Assembly: GCF_000715075.1 (NCBI RefSeq)
Contig: NC_134096.1
Coordinates: 115,628,698-115,692,697, forward strand
Length of the DNA stretch: 64,000 bases
Direction of reading: 5' to 3'
Origin: Nicotiana tabacum
Lineage: Eukaryota > Streptophyta > Magnoliopsida > Solanales > Solanaceae
Part shown: piece by piece, positions 45,661-57,400 of the stretch
Position numbering within the stretch: position 1 is the first letter of the stretch
Layout of the letters: each line of letters begins with the position of its first letter
Translations under genes and position numbers: made by a program
Notes under the pieces: generated by a model
Told to the model about the DNA's origin: nothing
The model's input: the letters and a program-made list of their open reading frames with translations, nothing else
The model's database searches: none

Positions 45661-48600
45661 TTATGATTTGGGCAACGGCCCTTTTTGCGCGACATATTTC
45701 CCATATTTCTTCAACACCGCATCTTCTGAAGAAACATCCCATAGCTGCAAATGATAAGCAAAGACAAATTCTCAGTCATTTACAGCCCAAAAACCACAGA
45801 AACTAGAGCCGCAACAAACTAATCCTTTCAAAGAGAACACAACTTACCTGCAACTTCCCTTTAGAACCACCAATAGCAAGAAAAAAGGGGCAATCATCTG
45901 AGAAGGAAACAGAGAAGACAGCTCCCTGATAACAAAATAAAACGAAGTGGTCGTCATGATAGTACATCAATCAAAATGTATAACCGTCTAAAACCTTGTG
46001 TTCATGAAAGGTTGAAAGAAAAATATGTATCAAATAAATATTCAACCACAAAAATTTGCAAATCACATACGGCTTTTGGATTCCTTGATGCAATACAAGA
46101 AGGTTGATTGTTGCTCAGATCCCATAGTTTAACCTGCAGCACATTAATTAAATTAATCAGTGGAATAGCTCTCATCCCCCGGAATAAATCAAAACTAGGT
46201 ACTAAGCAGCGAACAGAGACAACAAGAAAGTACCATCTTGTCCGTGGAACCAGTTGCAAGAAGCTGCCCAAAATACACGGGGAAAATGAGTACGGAAAAA
46301 CGAATTAAAGGGTAACGCAAAAAAAAAGTTTCACATACATTTGGGACTAGAGGATTAAAGGACATCGAGGACACTGCTTTATCATGAGCATGGATGGTGA
46401 AACTTGGCTTTGTCGCAGAACTCGAATCAGAACTAGCAGCACGGATATCAAAACTAGTAACTGTACCATTCTCCAAGCTGACCTGAAAGTTTTACGGAAC
46501 TCTATTCTGGTCAGCAATTCCTAATGTCCAATACACATCCAGATTAAAATCTCCAAGTAGAATCTCCAAGTAGATTTTAATACGGATTTATTCATCCTAA
46601 CAAAAAAACTTTTAGGTCTCATACAGTTATAGGGAACAGAAATTTAGTGATTGGCCAAGGGGAAAAGATTACATGACAGATTGAATTTATCTAGTTTTTA
46701 TTTTCATTTTAGTCCACAGGAACTAGGAAACAGATAAATACTTCTCTTTTTCTGCATTAAATAAAATTAAGTGTCAATCAGCAAGCAAATAGATTATAGA
46801 TAAACTAATATGCACATAATTTCAATGTCATCCCCCCCCCTTTTTCCCCGATTCCATAGTATATTTACCTAACCAACAGACATAATCCCATCCTTTAGTT
46901 ACCATACTAATGGCCCCATGTTGAGAAAATTATTCACAATCTCCACACTAACGATTCCCATAACAGAACTAAAGGTACTATCTAATCATGTAGCATACCA
47001 AACAAACAAAGCCTTGAAAAATAGATTGGGTAAGTCATAAACAGTGCAAGCACTGACCACAAATGAATGCTCAGAATGTGGATCCCAAGCCAAGCTTTCA
47101 ACGTCAGCGGAAACTGGAAACTTATATCCACTGTGAGATGGATACCTCACATCCTTCTGCAAGACATGTTGAAAGTTGAATTAGCATCTTAAACTAAGAA
47201 GCTAATCCACAGTCCTAGCTTTCCAAAACAAAAAAGGGCAAAAAGGAAGAAGGAGAAAAGCTTTATCACCAAGCAAACTGTATGATCAAATGACCCACTC
47301 AGAAGAATCTGTGATGCAAATGGATTCCATGCAACTGCTTGAACCTGACAAAGCAGAGCAAGATGATGAATCTGCTTCTTTCATAATTTTGTAAGCAAGC
47401 TGCTGATTAATGTTTTACAAATAATTCAATTTTGATCAGATAGAATTTCAAAGAATAGTAAATGCATATTGTTTACTTTAACATGCAGAAGAGGTCTCCT
47501 ACATAACAAAAGACTATAAGTGTATCGGGGGGTTTTCGGTCCTTGATACAAAACAATATGATGTTTAAACAACATGCTACAAAATTTTGGATTCTACCTT
47601 GTCAGTATGGTCGTTCATAGTGACAGTACAGCTTCTGGTATTCACATCCCAAACCTTGACTGATTGATCAGCACTAGCACTGGCAAGCATATTCCTGCGT
47701 AGAATGTTGGGACAAGCCAACATATGAACTTTGACTATACCTCTCTAACGCAATCATACACTGATCAATCAGTGAACAATCAGAAATCCATACCTATATT
47801 CCTTGTTCCAAGCGAGAGCAAGTACTGAATCGGAGTGGCTATCCTTTTTGTATTTGATGGTTTTCTACAAGTAAGAAAAAAAAAAAGTTTTTTTTTTAGA
47901 ATTAGGTAAATGGCGCATAAGAAGTAAGTTTTGGGTTCACACAATTATCAAATCGTAAAGACCATCCACCATGCAAACTATCATTCCTTTTCTTTCATTT
48001 TCTAAAGAATGAGGTTTTAACACTGGTATTTGGTATGTGTTAAATAACTCTCACAAAATTGACCAGATTTGCTGCCATGACAGAAAAACAACAAAATGGT
48101 TATTTAAAGGTAGTTTCTCTTTTTTCTTTTGATGGGTGAAGAGGTAGTTTCTCTTCAAACCATATCATTGGTTAATTTAATTTTTAATATAGAAACTAAT
48201 AATGCCAATAATCGACTCCTCGGCACATATACGCTTGCCCTGCATCGCATGCATAGTGTAGAGTAGAGGCGCAGAGAGTGAGTTAACCAAGAACATGTCA
48301 GTTGAACTGAAGTCCAAGCCCTTCAGACATCCAATAACAGAAATCGAAAACTAATACACTGCAGTTCCAACTAGCTGCTTGAATACTCAGACAAGCCTCT
48401 TATACATTAGAGCCTAACAATATCAAGAACATCACCACCTCAAGTTGCTCACATGGCCATCAATTAGAGCCTCTTAGACTACTAATATGGATAGTTCCTA
48501 CCTCATAATATCAAGCATGAAAATACAGTACTATTGTGAAGATCGGGCAAGCCCAACAATCCATGCATTAATGAGTTACACTGCAGCATGGAGACACCAA

Positions 48601-51600
48601 TCGTTGAATTATACGCAGTCAACTCTTTAACAATTTAGTAGGGTATCCCGCAAAAAAAAGGTCCACATTGGCGTTGAGGTATACGCAGCCCTTGTTTCCT
48701 TTGGACGGGAGAGAAGGAAATTTATTAACAGCATCATATATAAGTGGAAGATGACAGCCCTACATACATGAAGGAAGAAGGAAATTGGGACTACTAGAGA
48801 TAAAAGCCTAACAATGACCATCAGTGATAGCCAAGTGTTGAAATTAACCTACTACTTTATTCTAAGGCTGACAAGTGGGCCGGTCTAGGCCCGGGACCGG
48901 CCCGGGACCGCGGGCCAGGACCGTTTGGACCGGTTTTAGTGGGCCTGGGCCGGTCCCTAAGCTTTGGGCCCACCAGACCCGGGACCATTTGGCCCGCCAG
49001 GGACCGGGACCGGACCGGTCCCTTAGCGGGCCAAACGGTCCCAACGGCTATTTTTTTTATAAAAAAAAAATACGTTGGCTATTTATAAAATAGCCATTTA
49101 ACCCAACCCCCAACTTTGCTTTAATCCCAAACTTTTTATAATTACACTTTTTTCCTATTTTCAACTATAAATACCCCTCATTCTTTCATTTTTTCTTACA
49201 AAATCATCAATCTATCACAATCTCTCTCCAATTTTCTTCTATAATTGCTACTATTGCTTACTTTATTGTTACAATTTGTGAAACAATTGTGAAGTTGGTG
49301 AATTGAAGTCTTCAACGATAATCAATTTTCAACAAGTTGTTCGTTAATTCGGTAAACTCGTTCCAACTCTTAAGTTTTAATATTATAATTTTGTTTGTTT
49401 TATTTATTTTCTATTACTTTATTAATTAAGATGGCTTCCTTAAAATAACTTTTTAGTAAAAATAAGGGAAAATCCAAGAGTGACGAATCTAGTGCTCAAT
49501 CTGTTCCTCCTCCACTACCCCGGGCTCCCCGAACCAAACTCCATATCCGTCCTACACCTGCTATTCTTGATAGCGATAATAGTTTATTACAATTTACTGA
49601 AAGTCAATTTTGCCATAATATTAGAGCTGGTGAACAATTAGACCATGAATTAATGAATGCTCTTTATTCTAATCCAACTATTGATGAAAATGATGACGAG
49701 GAAATAGATTTTGATGAAACTTAACCGGATGATGATACACCAACTAGTCCTGCTCCTGATGTTAACCCAACTAGTGATAACCCTGCTAATCCAAATGATG
49801 CCCCATCTGATACTCCTGTTACTACTCCTACTTTTTCTAGACAACCTAGCAAACGGACGGAAACATCTCCCATTTGGCCATTTTTTACTCGACTAATTCC
49901 AGAAAATAAGGCTAAGTGTAAAACTTGTGGCACGAAGTTAGTTTTTAAATATTTTGGATCGCGGGGGGACGGGAACTTTGGCTAGACACATAATGAAACA
50001 CCCTCAAGATAGAGTGAGATATCTTCGTCTGAAAGCTTTGGCCGAGGGGAAAAGTCTACCTACTCCTAGTCAGGTTGACCTTAGTACTGGTTCAAATCAA
50101 TTTCAACCGGGAATTAACACTGTTACCGGTGGTATTTTATATTATGATCCAAAAAAAGATCGGGAAGAATTGGCAAAAATGGTAACTGTTATGTGTTTAC
50201 CCTATAATTTTCCTTCTGACCCTAACTTTGTGCATTATATTAGAAAAAATTTTAATCCTACTTATAAAGGTTTTTCTCGCACAACCGTAAAGAGCGATAT
50301 TTATAAATATAAACATGAATATGAACAATATTTGCGCTATTTATTTACTCATATAAATTGTCGTGTTGCTATTACAACTGATATTGGTAGAAGTGGTAAC
50401 GACTGTGATTACCTTACTGTTACCAGTCATTGGATTGATGAGGATTGGATAATGCAAAAGCGCATTATTTCTTATAGAATAATTAATTCACGTCACACAG
50501 GGCAGTTTATTGCTAGCACAGTTACAGATATTTGTAGATATTTTTGCATTAGTGATAAAATAATGTCAATTTCAATGGATAATGCTACTAGTAACACAAA
50601 TGCTATAGCCTTTCTTACCACTACGCTAAATCCTGCATTTAGTGATATTTTTCATGTTAGATGTATTTGTCATATTTACCATTTAATTGTGGGTGATGGT
50701 ATGAGAATTTTAAATATTGAAATTGAAAAGGTTAAAATGGCTCTTAACTGGCTTTTTTATTCAAGCCGTAGAAGTAGACTTAGAGAATATTTTAAAAGAT
50801 GCGATGAATTTGGCCTAAGAGAAAGAAAGGTTCCTAAACCTTGTCCAACTAGATGGAATTACATGTATGAAAGTTTGGTTGTTGCATATGAATATAGAAA
50901 CCCCATAAACTCAACATTTAATGCACATGTAAGTGGTGATGATGATGAGCACCTTACAAATGGGGATTGGGCTAATGTTAAAATACTTGTAGATTTTTTA
51001 GAAAAATTTCATATTGCTACAAATAAATTTTCTGGGCAATATTATCCTACTATTTCTAACTGTTTAGTTTATATTGCAGAACTTGCAAATTTGTTTGCTC
51101 ATTTTTCAAAGGGTGGGGAAATTTATAAACTTGCTATTGATTCTATGAGAAAAAAGTTTAAAAAATATTTTTTCCCTATTCCCCCTATTTATGATGTTTC
51201 TGCTTTGTTAAATCCTTGTATGAAATTAGGAGGCCCTCATTTGTGGTATGAAACTGTTTATAATAGTTTAGCACTTGAAGATAAGGAATTGTCTCAACTT
51301 CCGGAAGCAATAGCCTCAATTAGAATAAATGCTCAAACTATTTTTAATACTTATCAAGTTGCATTAAATCATGCTAGACCAAATGTTCCAACTATTTCTT
51401 CTTCTGATTCTCAATCATCTAAAAGAACTGCGGGAGTAAGAGCACTTAGTGTTTGGGCGGGGTTTAGGGGTTCTCAAGGTTCTAGTAGTAGTGATTTTTC
51501 ACAACTAAATGAGCTTGAAGTTTATTTGTCGCAGGGAATTGAGGAAGTAAATCCCGACGGCTCCTTTAATCTTTTGGAATGGTGAAAGGATAAAGAAAAA

Positions 51601-54600
51601 CACTTTCCGGTTCTTTCAAGGATGGCCCGAGACATTTTAACTATTCAAGCTTCAACAGTGGCATCAAAGAGCGCTTTCAGTCAAGCAAGACTTCAACTAG
51701 GTGATTATAGAGCATCTATGAGGGAGAGCTTGGAAAAATCAGTACTTTTCAGAGATTGGATCCGGTCGGAAAGAAGAAATTTTGGACTTGCTGAATCACA
51801 ACCAGATGAAGACGAAGCTTACAAAGAAATGCTAGCTGAACTTGCGGAGGATGTTGCTTCGCCCGGAAGTGGCGATGACCAAGCTACTTTTCCGCCACCA
51901 CCAACGGAAATTCCTCCGGACCTTGATAAATTTATGAAGTTTGTAAGAGATACCATGTAACTTGTATGAACAAAAATTAATATGTATTATGTAACTTGTA
52001 TTTTGGCACATCTTGATTAGTTTCTTTTTCTTTTCAATGGTGGTATTAGCACCTTGTTGTGCTCATTCCATAGGGGGATGAAGACTAAGAAAGATATTGC
52101 CATATTTTTTAATGCTATAATAAAATTACAAGGCATTGCTTTGAACATCTCTTTACAATATTTTCGTCTTTAGACTTTAAATTTGAATTAAAAACAACAA
52201 CAACAAACCCAGTTTGATCCCAACAGGTAGGGTCTGGGGAGGGTAGTCTGTACGCAGACCTTAAAAAATATTTAAAAATTTAGGTCACAATTTTATAATA
52301 AATTTTACAAGGCATTGCCTTAGATATTATTTTAACATCCTTTTGTCTCTAATTTCTATTTAATTTTTTTTTTTTAAATCCGTTGGACCCACTTAGCCCA
52401 TTTAGCCCGCGGGGCGGGACCGTTTAGCCCGGTACCAAACGGTCCCGGTCTCGGGCCGGTCCTTACAAAAAGACTGTTTAGCCCGGGACCGTTTGGCCCG
52501 TTTAATTTGGGACCGGCCCGGGACCGTTTGGCCCGTTTAATTTGGGACCGGCCCGGGACCGTTTGGACCGGCCCACTTAGCCCGTTTAGGCCCGGGACCG
52601 GCCCACTTGCCACCCTTACTTTATTCAACAGAGAAACCAGGAAACTAGTCCACATGTTTTCTACCTTAACATATAAAACTAATTTCAGCTGAACAAGCTG
52701 ACTTAGCATACAAGACCATTCCAATTGAAAGTTGGATTAAAGATTACCTTCTTCCCCTTTTTCTTTATGTCAGCGATTCCACCTAATACAGCAGCTGGTT
52801 GCACCTCATCCAACTACAAAGAATGAAGATAGTGCGATACGATCAGTAGTGAGTCGGGAGTTCATCAAGATCAGTGTGCAGCCACTTACTATGTCTAGGT
52901 CCCAAATTTCAATTGCTAGTTCCATTGAGCCCACAGCTATGAAGTTCCCTATCAACATATAACTCATTTATTAACATGAGCAAAGGAAGTACACCATCAA
53001 ATATACAAAGATCAACTATTATAAATCTAAGATCAAACTGCATTAAATAGATTCATTGTGCCTAATTTCGGCGGTAAAATGGGTAAAAGAAAAGAAAAAA
53101 TACTGAGGAGAAAAGAGTGAAACAATGGAAGAGCATATAGCCCGATCGCAAATTAATGTTTGCGGATGGTTTTGAAAGGTTTGCCTTCTAAACAAGTGTG
53201 TAGTGCTGGTGGCTGCCATTCTACCAAACGCTACAGGCCAGGAAAAAGGTAAGCAGGGTGAGAGAAATGCAACTTAAATAGACTTTATCATAGCATTTTT
53301 ATTAAAAGGTCATCTTATATGGCAAATGAATCTCTTAGCTTAATACTAATTATAAAAAAGCAGTACTCCTATATCGTAGTGAGCAGCATAATTTCTTTAG
53401 CCTCTGAAATTATTGAAATCTACCAAGGTAAGGAAGCACAGGGAAGCGCCGATGCCAAGGGCTTTAGAGCAAAATCAACTAAAGAGTGGGCTTTTAGTGA
53501 AGAACAAGTGCTAATGAACAATTGCCAAAAAAATGATGTCAATGATTAGAGCATGTCCAAACAATTATTATCTGGACAAGAGAAATGAAAAACATAGATA
53601 ACGAAGTGAAATATAAGAAGTAAAAATGATGTCAAAGAATTGCTTCTGAAAGTTATATATGTTCAACAACCACTAAGAGAAAAAACTTCAGTAGCAAGCT
53701 CAACTTCAAGCAGAACCTTACCTTTCCCCTCGTCACTTTTAATAGGGCAATCGAGCCATGCTGTGCAGAGAGGAAACGCAGGAATAATAATCTCATGATG
53801 AACATACATGTTTACAGTACCATCTGATAAAACTTCCAAAATCCAAATCTGCTGGCACGGATGAACGTTACAAAATTAAAGGTGGCCAAATGAAATTACC
53901 AGGGGCATACAGATGAAAGTATAATTAAGTCTGAAGTTAGTTTTACTTGCCTCAAGATGACTGACATCATCATCATTGCTTGCACAAACTATAATAGAAT
54001 CATCAGGCTTTATTGTCATATCCTCATCCTCCTCTGAGTCACTGTCCTGAGAGAAGAATTTCATCCGTAAGTAAAATGGAAAATACTTCAAAGGAGCCAA
54101 CGTGAGGGACTGAGGGAAAACAAATGGTCATTCTGCAACCTTATCCTTGAGATATGGGTCCATGTCATTACTTGGGTAGTACAAGTCTTTGAGTCCCGAA
54201 CCGAAAAGCTCAATGCCTGACAACACCAAACACATGCAATGAGAGAGAGAGAGATGCAAACTGAATCAAAATCCATTTAAAATTTGACAATTAGGAATAA
54301 AAGTGGGAACAGCTTTCCAAGTAAAAACTGATATGTCATAGTGGAGACTAAGCTAGTCCCTGGGTGCCAGTAGAGGCGGATTTAGGATTTAGTTTCATGG
54401 GTTCAACCTCTAAGTTTTTTAGCATTGAACCCATTGTATTCTTAAAATTATGGGTTAAGACATGTTATTTGTTGCAATATTAATGAATTTTTATCCATAT
54501 ATTTATGCTCTGCGTCGAAAATAATGGGTTCAGATGAACACGGTGCCCGAGTGCTTCATCAGTTACGCTATATATAATAATGAAGGGAAAAAAACAGTAT

Positions 54601-55491
54601 TCAACCCAAGTGAACATATCAGCTAATAGGGTTATTGAGTTACCATCCTCCTCATCATCGTAGTTTTCCATCTTCAATTCCTTTAAACCATTTGTTATGT
54701 TATCAGTTTCTGGAGAGACATCTTTTGTAGCTTTTCCAAGTGCATTAGCAGCTGCTAATGCAACAGCAACTTCATCATCCTCGTTTTCCTTGGATTCATC
54801 AACATTCATATCTTCTTCAGCTTCCTCATTATCACTATCTTCACTGCAAGGAAAATAAAGCAACAGACTTTCAAGAGTAAGGCAAAGCAACGATTACACA
54901 AAAGGAAGTTTCAAGTTCGGTTCCAATACAATACAAACAATACAATAACTAGTAACTACGCCTCAGTCCCAAACAAAATTGGGGTCGACAATATGAATAC
55001 TTACTTCTTTCTTTAAGCTCAACTCAAATAATAAAATAGTAGTAATAATATTAAAAGTTCTCCAACAAATTTAAAGCTTTTTCTTCCATTGTGCAATCTC
55101 TTTGGCTAAGTCTGCATTGATTCCAACGACTTGATGTTCTTTCGAGATAACTTCTTTCCATGTGATTTTAGGTCTAGCTTGTTCCATTTCTAACACCTTC
55201 ACTGACCATAGTTTCAAACCTACGGACCAGTACATCTTTAGGGCGATGCAAGACATGATAACAGTATCAAGTTCAGTTCCAATTACCAAATATTCTAGGT
55301 CTTAAATAGGTCAATATCATTTATTTTTAGGCATACCAAAAAAAACTTACAAGAAAAAAAAAACAATAATACCTTTTATCAAGGAGGCCACACTTCAAAA
55401 GCTCCTCGATTTCTTCCTTTGAAGGGGGCTCAACCGCGGCTGGAACTGCCTTGGCAACCCCTTTGGGAACCCACGAAATAGCTGCTATCAT
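45661..55491 (-). CDS. PWP1: PWP1 homologue (periodic tryptophan protein 1), WD40 protein, 16 exons
   Basis: PWP1 is a conserved nuclear/nucleolar WD40 protein linked to ribosome biogenesis. Exons on the minus strand are 55491-55373, 54843-54644, 54216-54140, 54046-53951, 53848-53722, 52948-52890, 52813-52748, 47864-47794, 47694-47598, 47344-47270, 47156-47058, 46482-46339, 46263-46234, 46133-46071, 45925-45848 and 45744-45661. They sum to 1485 nt with every phase matching: 494 codons plus TAA. The N terminus (MIAAISWVPKGVAKAVP) is characteristic. An acidic DSDNEEAEED-type region follows, then WD repeats with IEIWDLD, SVKVWDV, HTVCL, MVKLWDL and LQLWDVS. Intron 4 uses a GC donor; the others are GT-AG. 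Intron 7 (47865-52747) holds a complete hAT element. No disabling change is seen, so the gene appears functional. Confidence 0.96.
49165..49174 (+). promoter_or_regulatory. TATA-box candidate of the hAT transposase
   Basis: CTATAAATAC lies about 260 bases before the transposase ATG at 49431. The same word occupies the same place on the minus strand of the other copy (about 37839-37848), so it is conserved between copies. Confidence 0.5.
49431..51960 (+). pseudogene. hAT transposase (BED zinc finger, RICESLEEPER-like), disabled
   Basis: From ATG 49431 the frame has a TAA at codon 6 and another TAA near 49722. It then encodes a BED zinc finger (WPFFTRLIPENKAKCKTCGT, then GTGTLARHIMKH), with a frame change near 49960 where the other copy has extra bases. 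The main frame 49954-51585 covers the catalytic region (DIGRSGNDCDYLTVTSHWID, ISMDNATSN, CHIYHLIV, KPCPTRWN) and a hAT-like DUF4413 segment. A TGA at about 51583 replaces a tryptophan codon. The C-terminal dimerisation region follows at 51622-51960 (ASTVASKSAFSQA, LFRDWIRSERRNFG). Four lesions make the copy non-autonomous. Confidence 0.92.
52195..52262 (+). repeat. Short retroelement fragment (SINE/LINE-type tail)
   Basis: A CAACAACAACAAACCCAGT run leads into GGTAGGGTCTGGGGAGGGTA and TACGCAGACCT, wording very common in dispersed Solanaceae retroelements. It is inserted in the 3' non-coding part of the hAT element. The family assignment is from memory. Confidence 0.4.
54361..54580. repeat. Dispersed repeat (MITE- or SINE-like) in PWP1 intron 3
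   Basis: Two separated GGGTTCA words (at about 54399 and 54527) and the phrases AGAGGCGGATTTAGGATTT and TGCCCGAGTGCTTCATC are familiar from dispersed repeats in Solanaceae introns and promoters. No clean target duplication was found. It occupies about half of the intron between exons 2 and 3. Confidence 0.35.
54920..55310 (-). mobile_element. RTE-type LINE 3' end in PWP1 intron 1
   Basis: The minus-strand frame ends ARPKITWKEVISKEHQ and then IAQWKKKL, matching the RPKKTWxEVIxKD...W C-terminus of plant RTE-like LINE polyproteins. Downstream the minus strand reads TTTGTTTGGGACTGAGGCGT, the conserved 3' end of these elements, then TTGTATTG tails. Only the last few hundred bases are present, as in 5'-truncated LINE insertions. 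It has the same orientation as PWP1. Confidence 0.7.
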
Positions 55492-55495
55492 TTTT

Positions 55496-57400
55496 TACCC
55501 TGCGCGGCTCTACGGTAAGGCAGGCGAAACACTTGCCTTAAACCCCAAATATTTAAGGCCCCAAAAATATATATTTTATAATTATATACGGAGTATTAGT
55601 TAATGAAATATTTCAAATTTTTATATTTTAAAAATTTTGATTGAGATAGGTTTGAATGAGTTACTCCCTCGAGTCCACTTTATTTATCTTTTTGTTATTT
55701 TTACATATATTAAAATATTTATCTTTTAATATTAATTAGCAATTAAATTAACTGTATTAATATTTACTATCTTTTCCCGTTTTTTTCATATTTATATTTG
55801 CATAATGCTATTTTGGGATTTGGGATGTGATGATTAGCAACTCCCAGAACCGAAGCAACCAGTAGAACTCATTGAAAACTTTGTGAGCATCAAAGACAAG
55901 ACTATTTTAAATTTTCAGCAAGAAATCTCAGAACTATAAAATGGAGCCAAAAATTTTCAATATTTCTTCTCCAATTTTATTTTATAAAAATAATTAACAT
56001 GAATTGTAAGAGATGAAATGTTCATTAGATTTTATAAGAAGTAGTACGCGGACTACTAGAGAAGTGAAACGCCAATCTGAGATGGATGAATCCAATTGCA
56101 TTAGAAAATAAACATAAGACATACTCCAACGCCGTTTATATTAAGGGCAAATTTGCAAATAAATAATTAATTCAATCTTGAAATATGAAAAAATCAAATA
56201 TTTTGGACCACAAAAAAAAGCCAAAAAATCAGATAATGTGGACGGAGGGAGTAATATGATAAATCTTTTCTGTCATTAAATTAAATAATATATTTACCTT
56301 TTTATCTATTTTACTTTTCTTCTATGTATACTTTTTTTTCATGTTTCTCACGATTTTACTTTCTAATTTTAATTCAGATTCTCTAAATTAGCTATTCTTT
56401 TTGGCACATTCGTACATCAAAAAGCAAGTTCTTTTGTGTCTCGTTTTTTAACAAAGGAAATTTTCAAGGTAAGTGTTACATGTTAAAAAATAACTCGGTG
56501 AGTAATGCGCTAACCCCTTTATCATTTTCACTTAATACCATATCTTTGTATAGATGAGAATTTAATATCGTGACATGCGCCTATCCGACACATCATGCTT
56601 ATATGATGCGCTCTCACATTAGGCCTTTTTAGAGTCTTGTTATTCTATGAATTTTATGAAAAAAAGTTCAAGGGTCTTTTGATATATTTTAATTTTAGCC
56701 ACCAATTTCATTGAGACCATTGTCGCACGAACATGTTGTTCAACCAACTTCATTCGCATTTGTTAACTGAATGGCACATTCGATGTCGTTCTTGTCATTG
56801 TTGTTTTATCTTAATTGAACTCTATAAAATTTAACTAAGAATATCAAGAATTAATGGGTGGCTCAAGAGGGAGGCTAGTAAAACCTTGATTTAGGCCCTC
56901 GAGATTTTGAGGCCCAAAAATAATTTAGTAGTGAATTTTATGATTTTATTTTAGCTTAGACAATATTAAAATTTGTAGAAAAATAAAAAGTATACAAATT
57001 TTGTAAAAAGGAAAGAAAAAGAGATTGTCTATTATTTAATAGTAAAATACTTTAGAACCTTGAATTAGACTACTTATATTTTCATATTGGTAAATATAAT
57101 TTTTTACAACGATATCAAAGGAAATTTGCAAATACATGTCTAATATTTTATTTATTCAAATCATTATTTACTAATATAAATAATATTATTATGTAGAGTT
57201 AAAGGCTTTATATCATTTAAGAATATTATATTATAACAACAAGCGCGAAAAAATTGTAATAATAGTTTTTTTTCATATGTATGTATGCATACATATACGA
57301 ATTCTAGCATAAAAAATACAAGGCCTTTTATTAAAATTTAACTTTAGGTCACTAATTTTATTGAGCCATCATTGTCCACAAGCAAAGCAAAAATTGAAAA
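55496..57400. repeat. Repeat-derived DNA abutting the PWP1 start codon
   Basis: The segment from 55496 (CGCGGCTCTACGGTAAGGCA, then CCTTAAACCCCAAAT and AAGGCCCCAAAAAT) resembles 56870-56940 (GGCTCAAGAGGGAGGCTAGT, then TTAGGCCCTCGAGATTTTGA). A second pair, 56669-56735 and 57322-57385, shares CTTTT...TTTTAATTTTAGCCACCAATTTCATTGAG wording. These look like pieces of one transposon family, possibly hAT-like, split by the Stowaway element. The family is uncertain. Confidence 0.4.
55664..56251. mobile_element. Stowaway-like (Tc1/mariner) MITE
   Basis: The left end reads CTCCCTCGAGTCCACTTTAT and the reverse complement of the right end CTCCCTCCGTCCACATTATC. TA flanks both sides (55662-55663 and 56252-56253). 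CTCCCTCCGTCC ends with a TA duplication are the signature of Stowaway. At 588 bp it is longer than most and may contain a nested piece. Confidence 0.65.

Larger units (their letters stand above)
48863..52618 (+). mobile_element. Complete hAT element in PWP1 intron 7
   Basis: Terminal repeats are TAAGGCTGACAAGTGGGCC at the left and, on the other strand, TAAGGGTGGCAAGTGGGCC at the right. An exact 8-bp duplication CTTTATTC flanks both ends (48855-48862 and 52619-52626), as expected for hAT. Both subterminal regions (about 48880-49045 and 52380-52612) are packed with GGGACCG and TTTGGCCCG words, likely transposase-binding arrays. The element lies in reverse orientation to PWP1 and is 3756 bp long. 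Confidence 0.97.

Noticed and set aside
52374..52724. Separate minus-strand gene next to PWP1
   Set aside because: It joins the hAT terminal array with intron sequence and has no domain.
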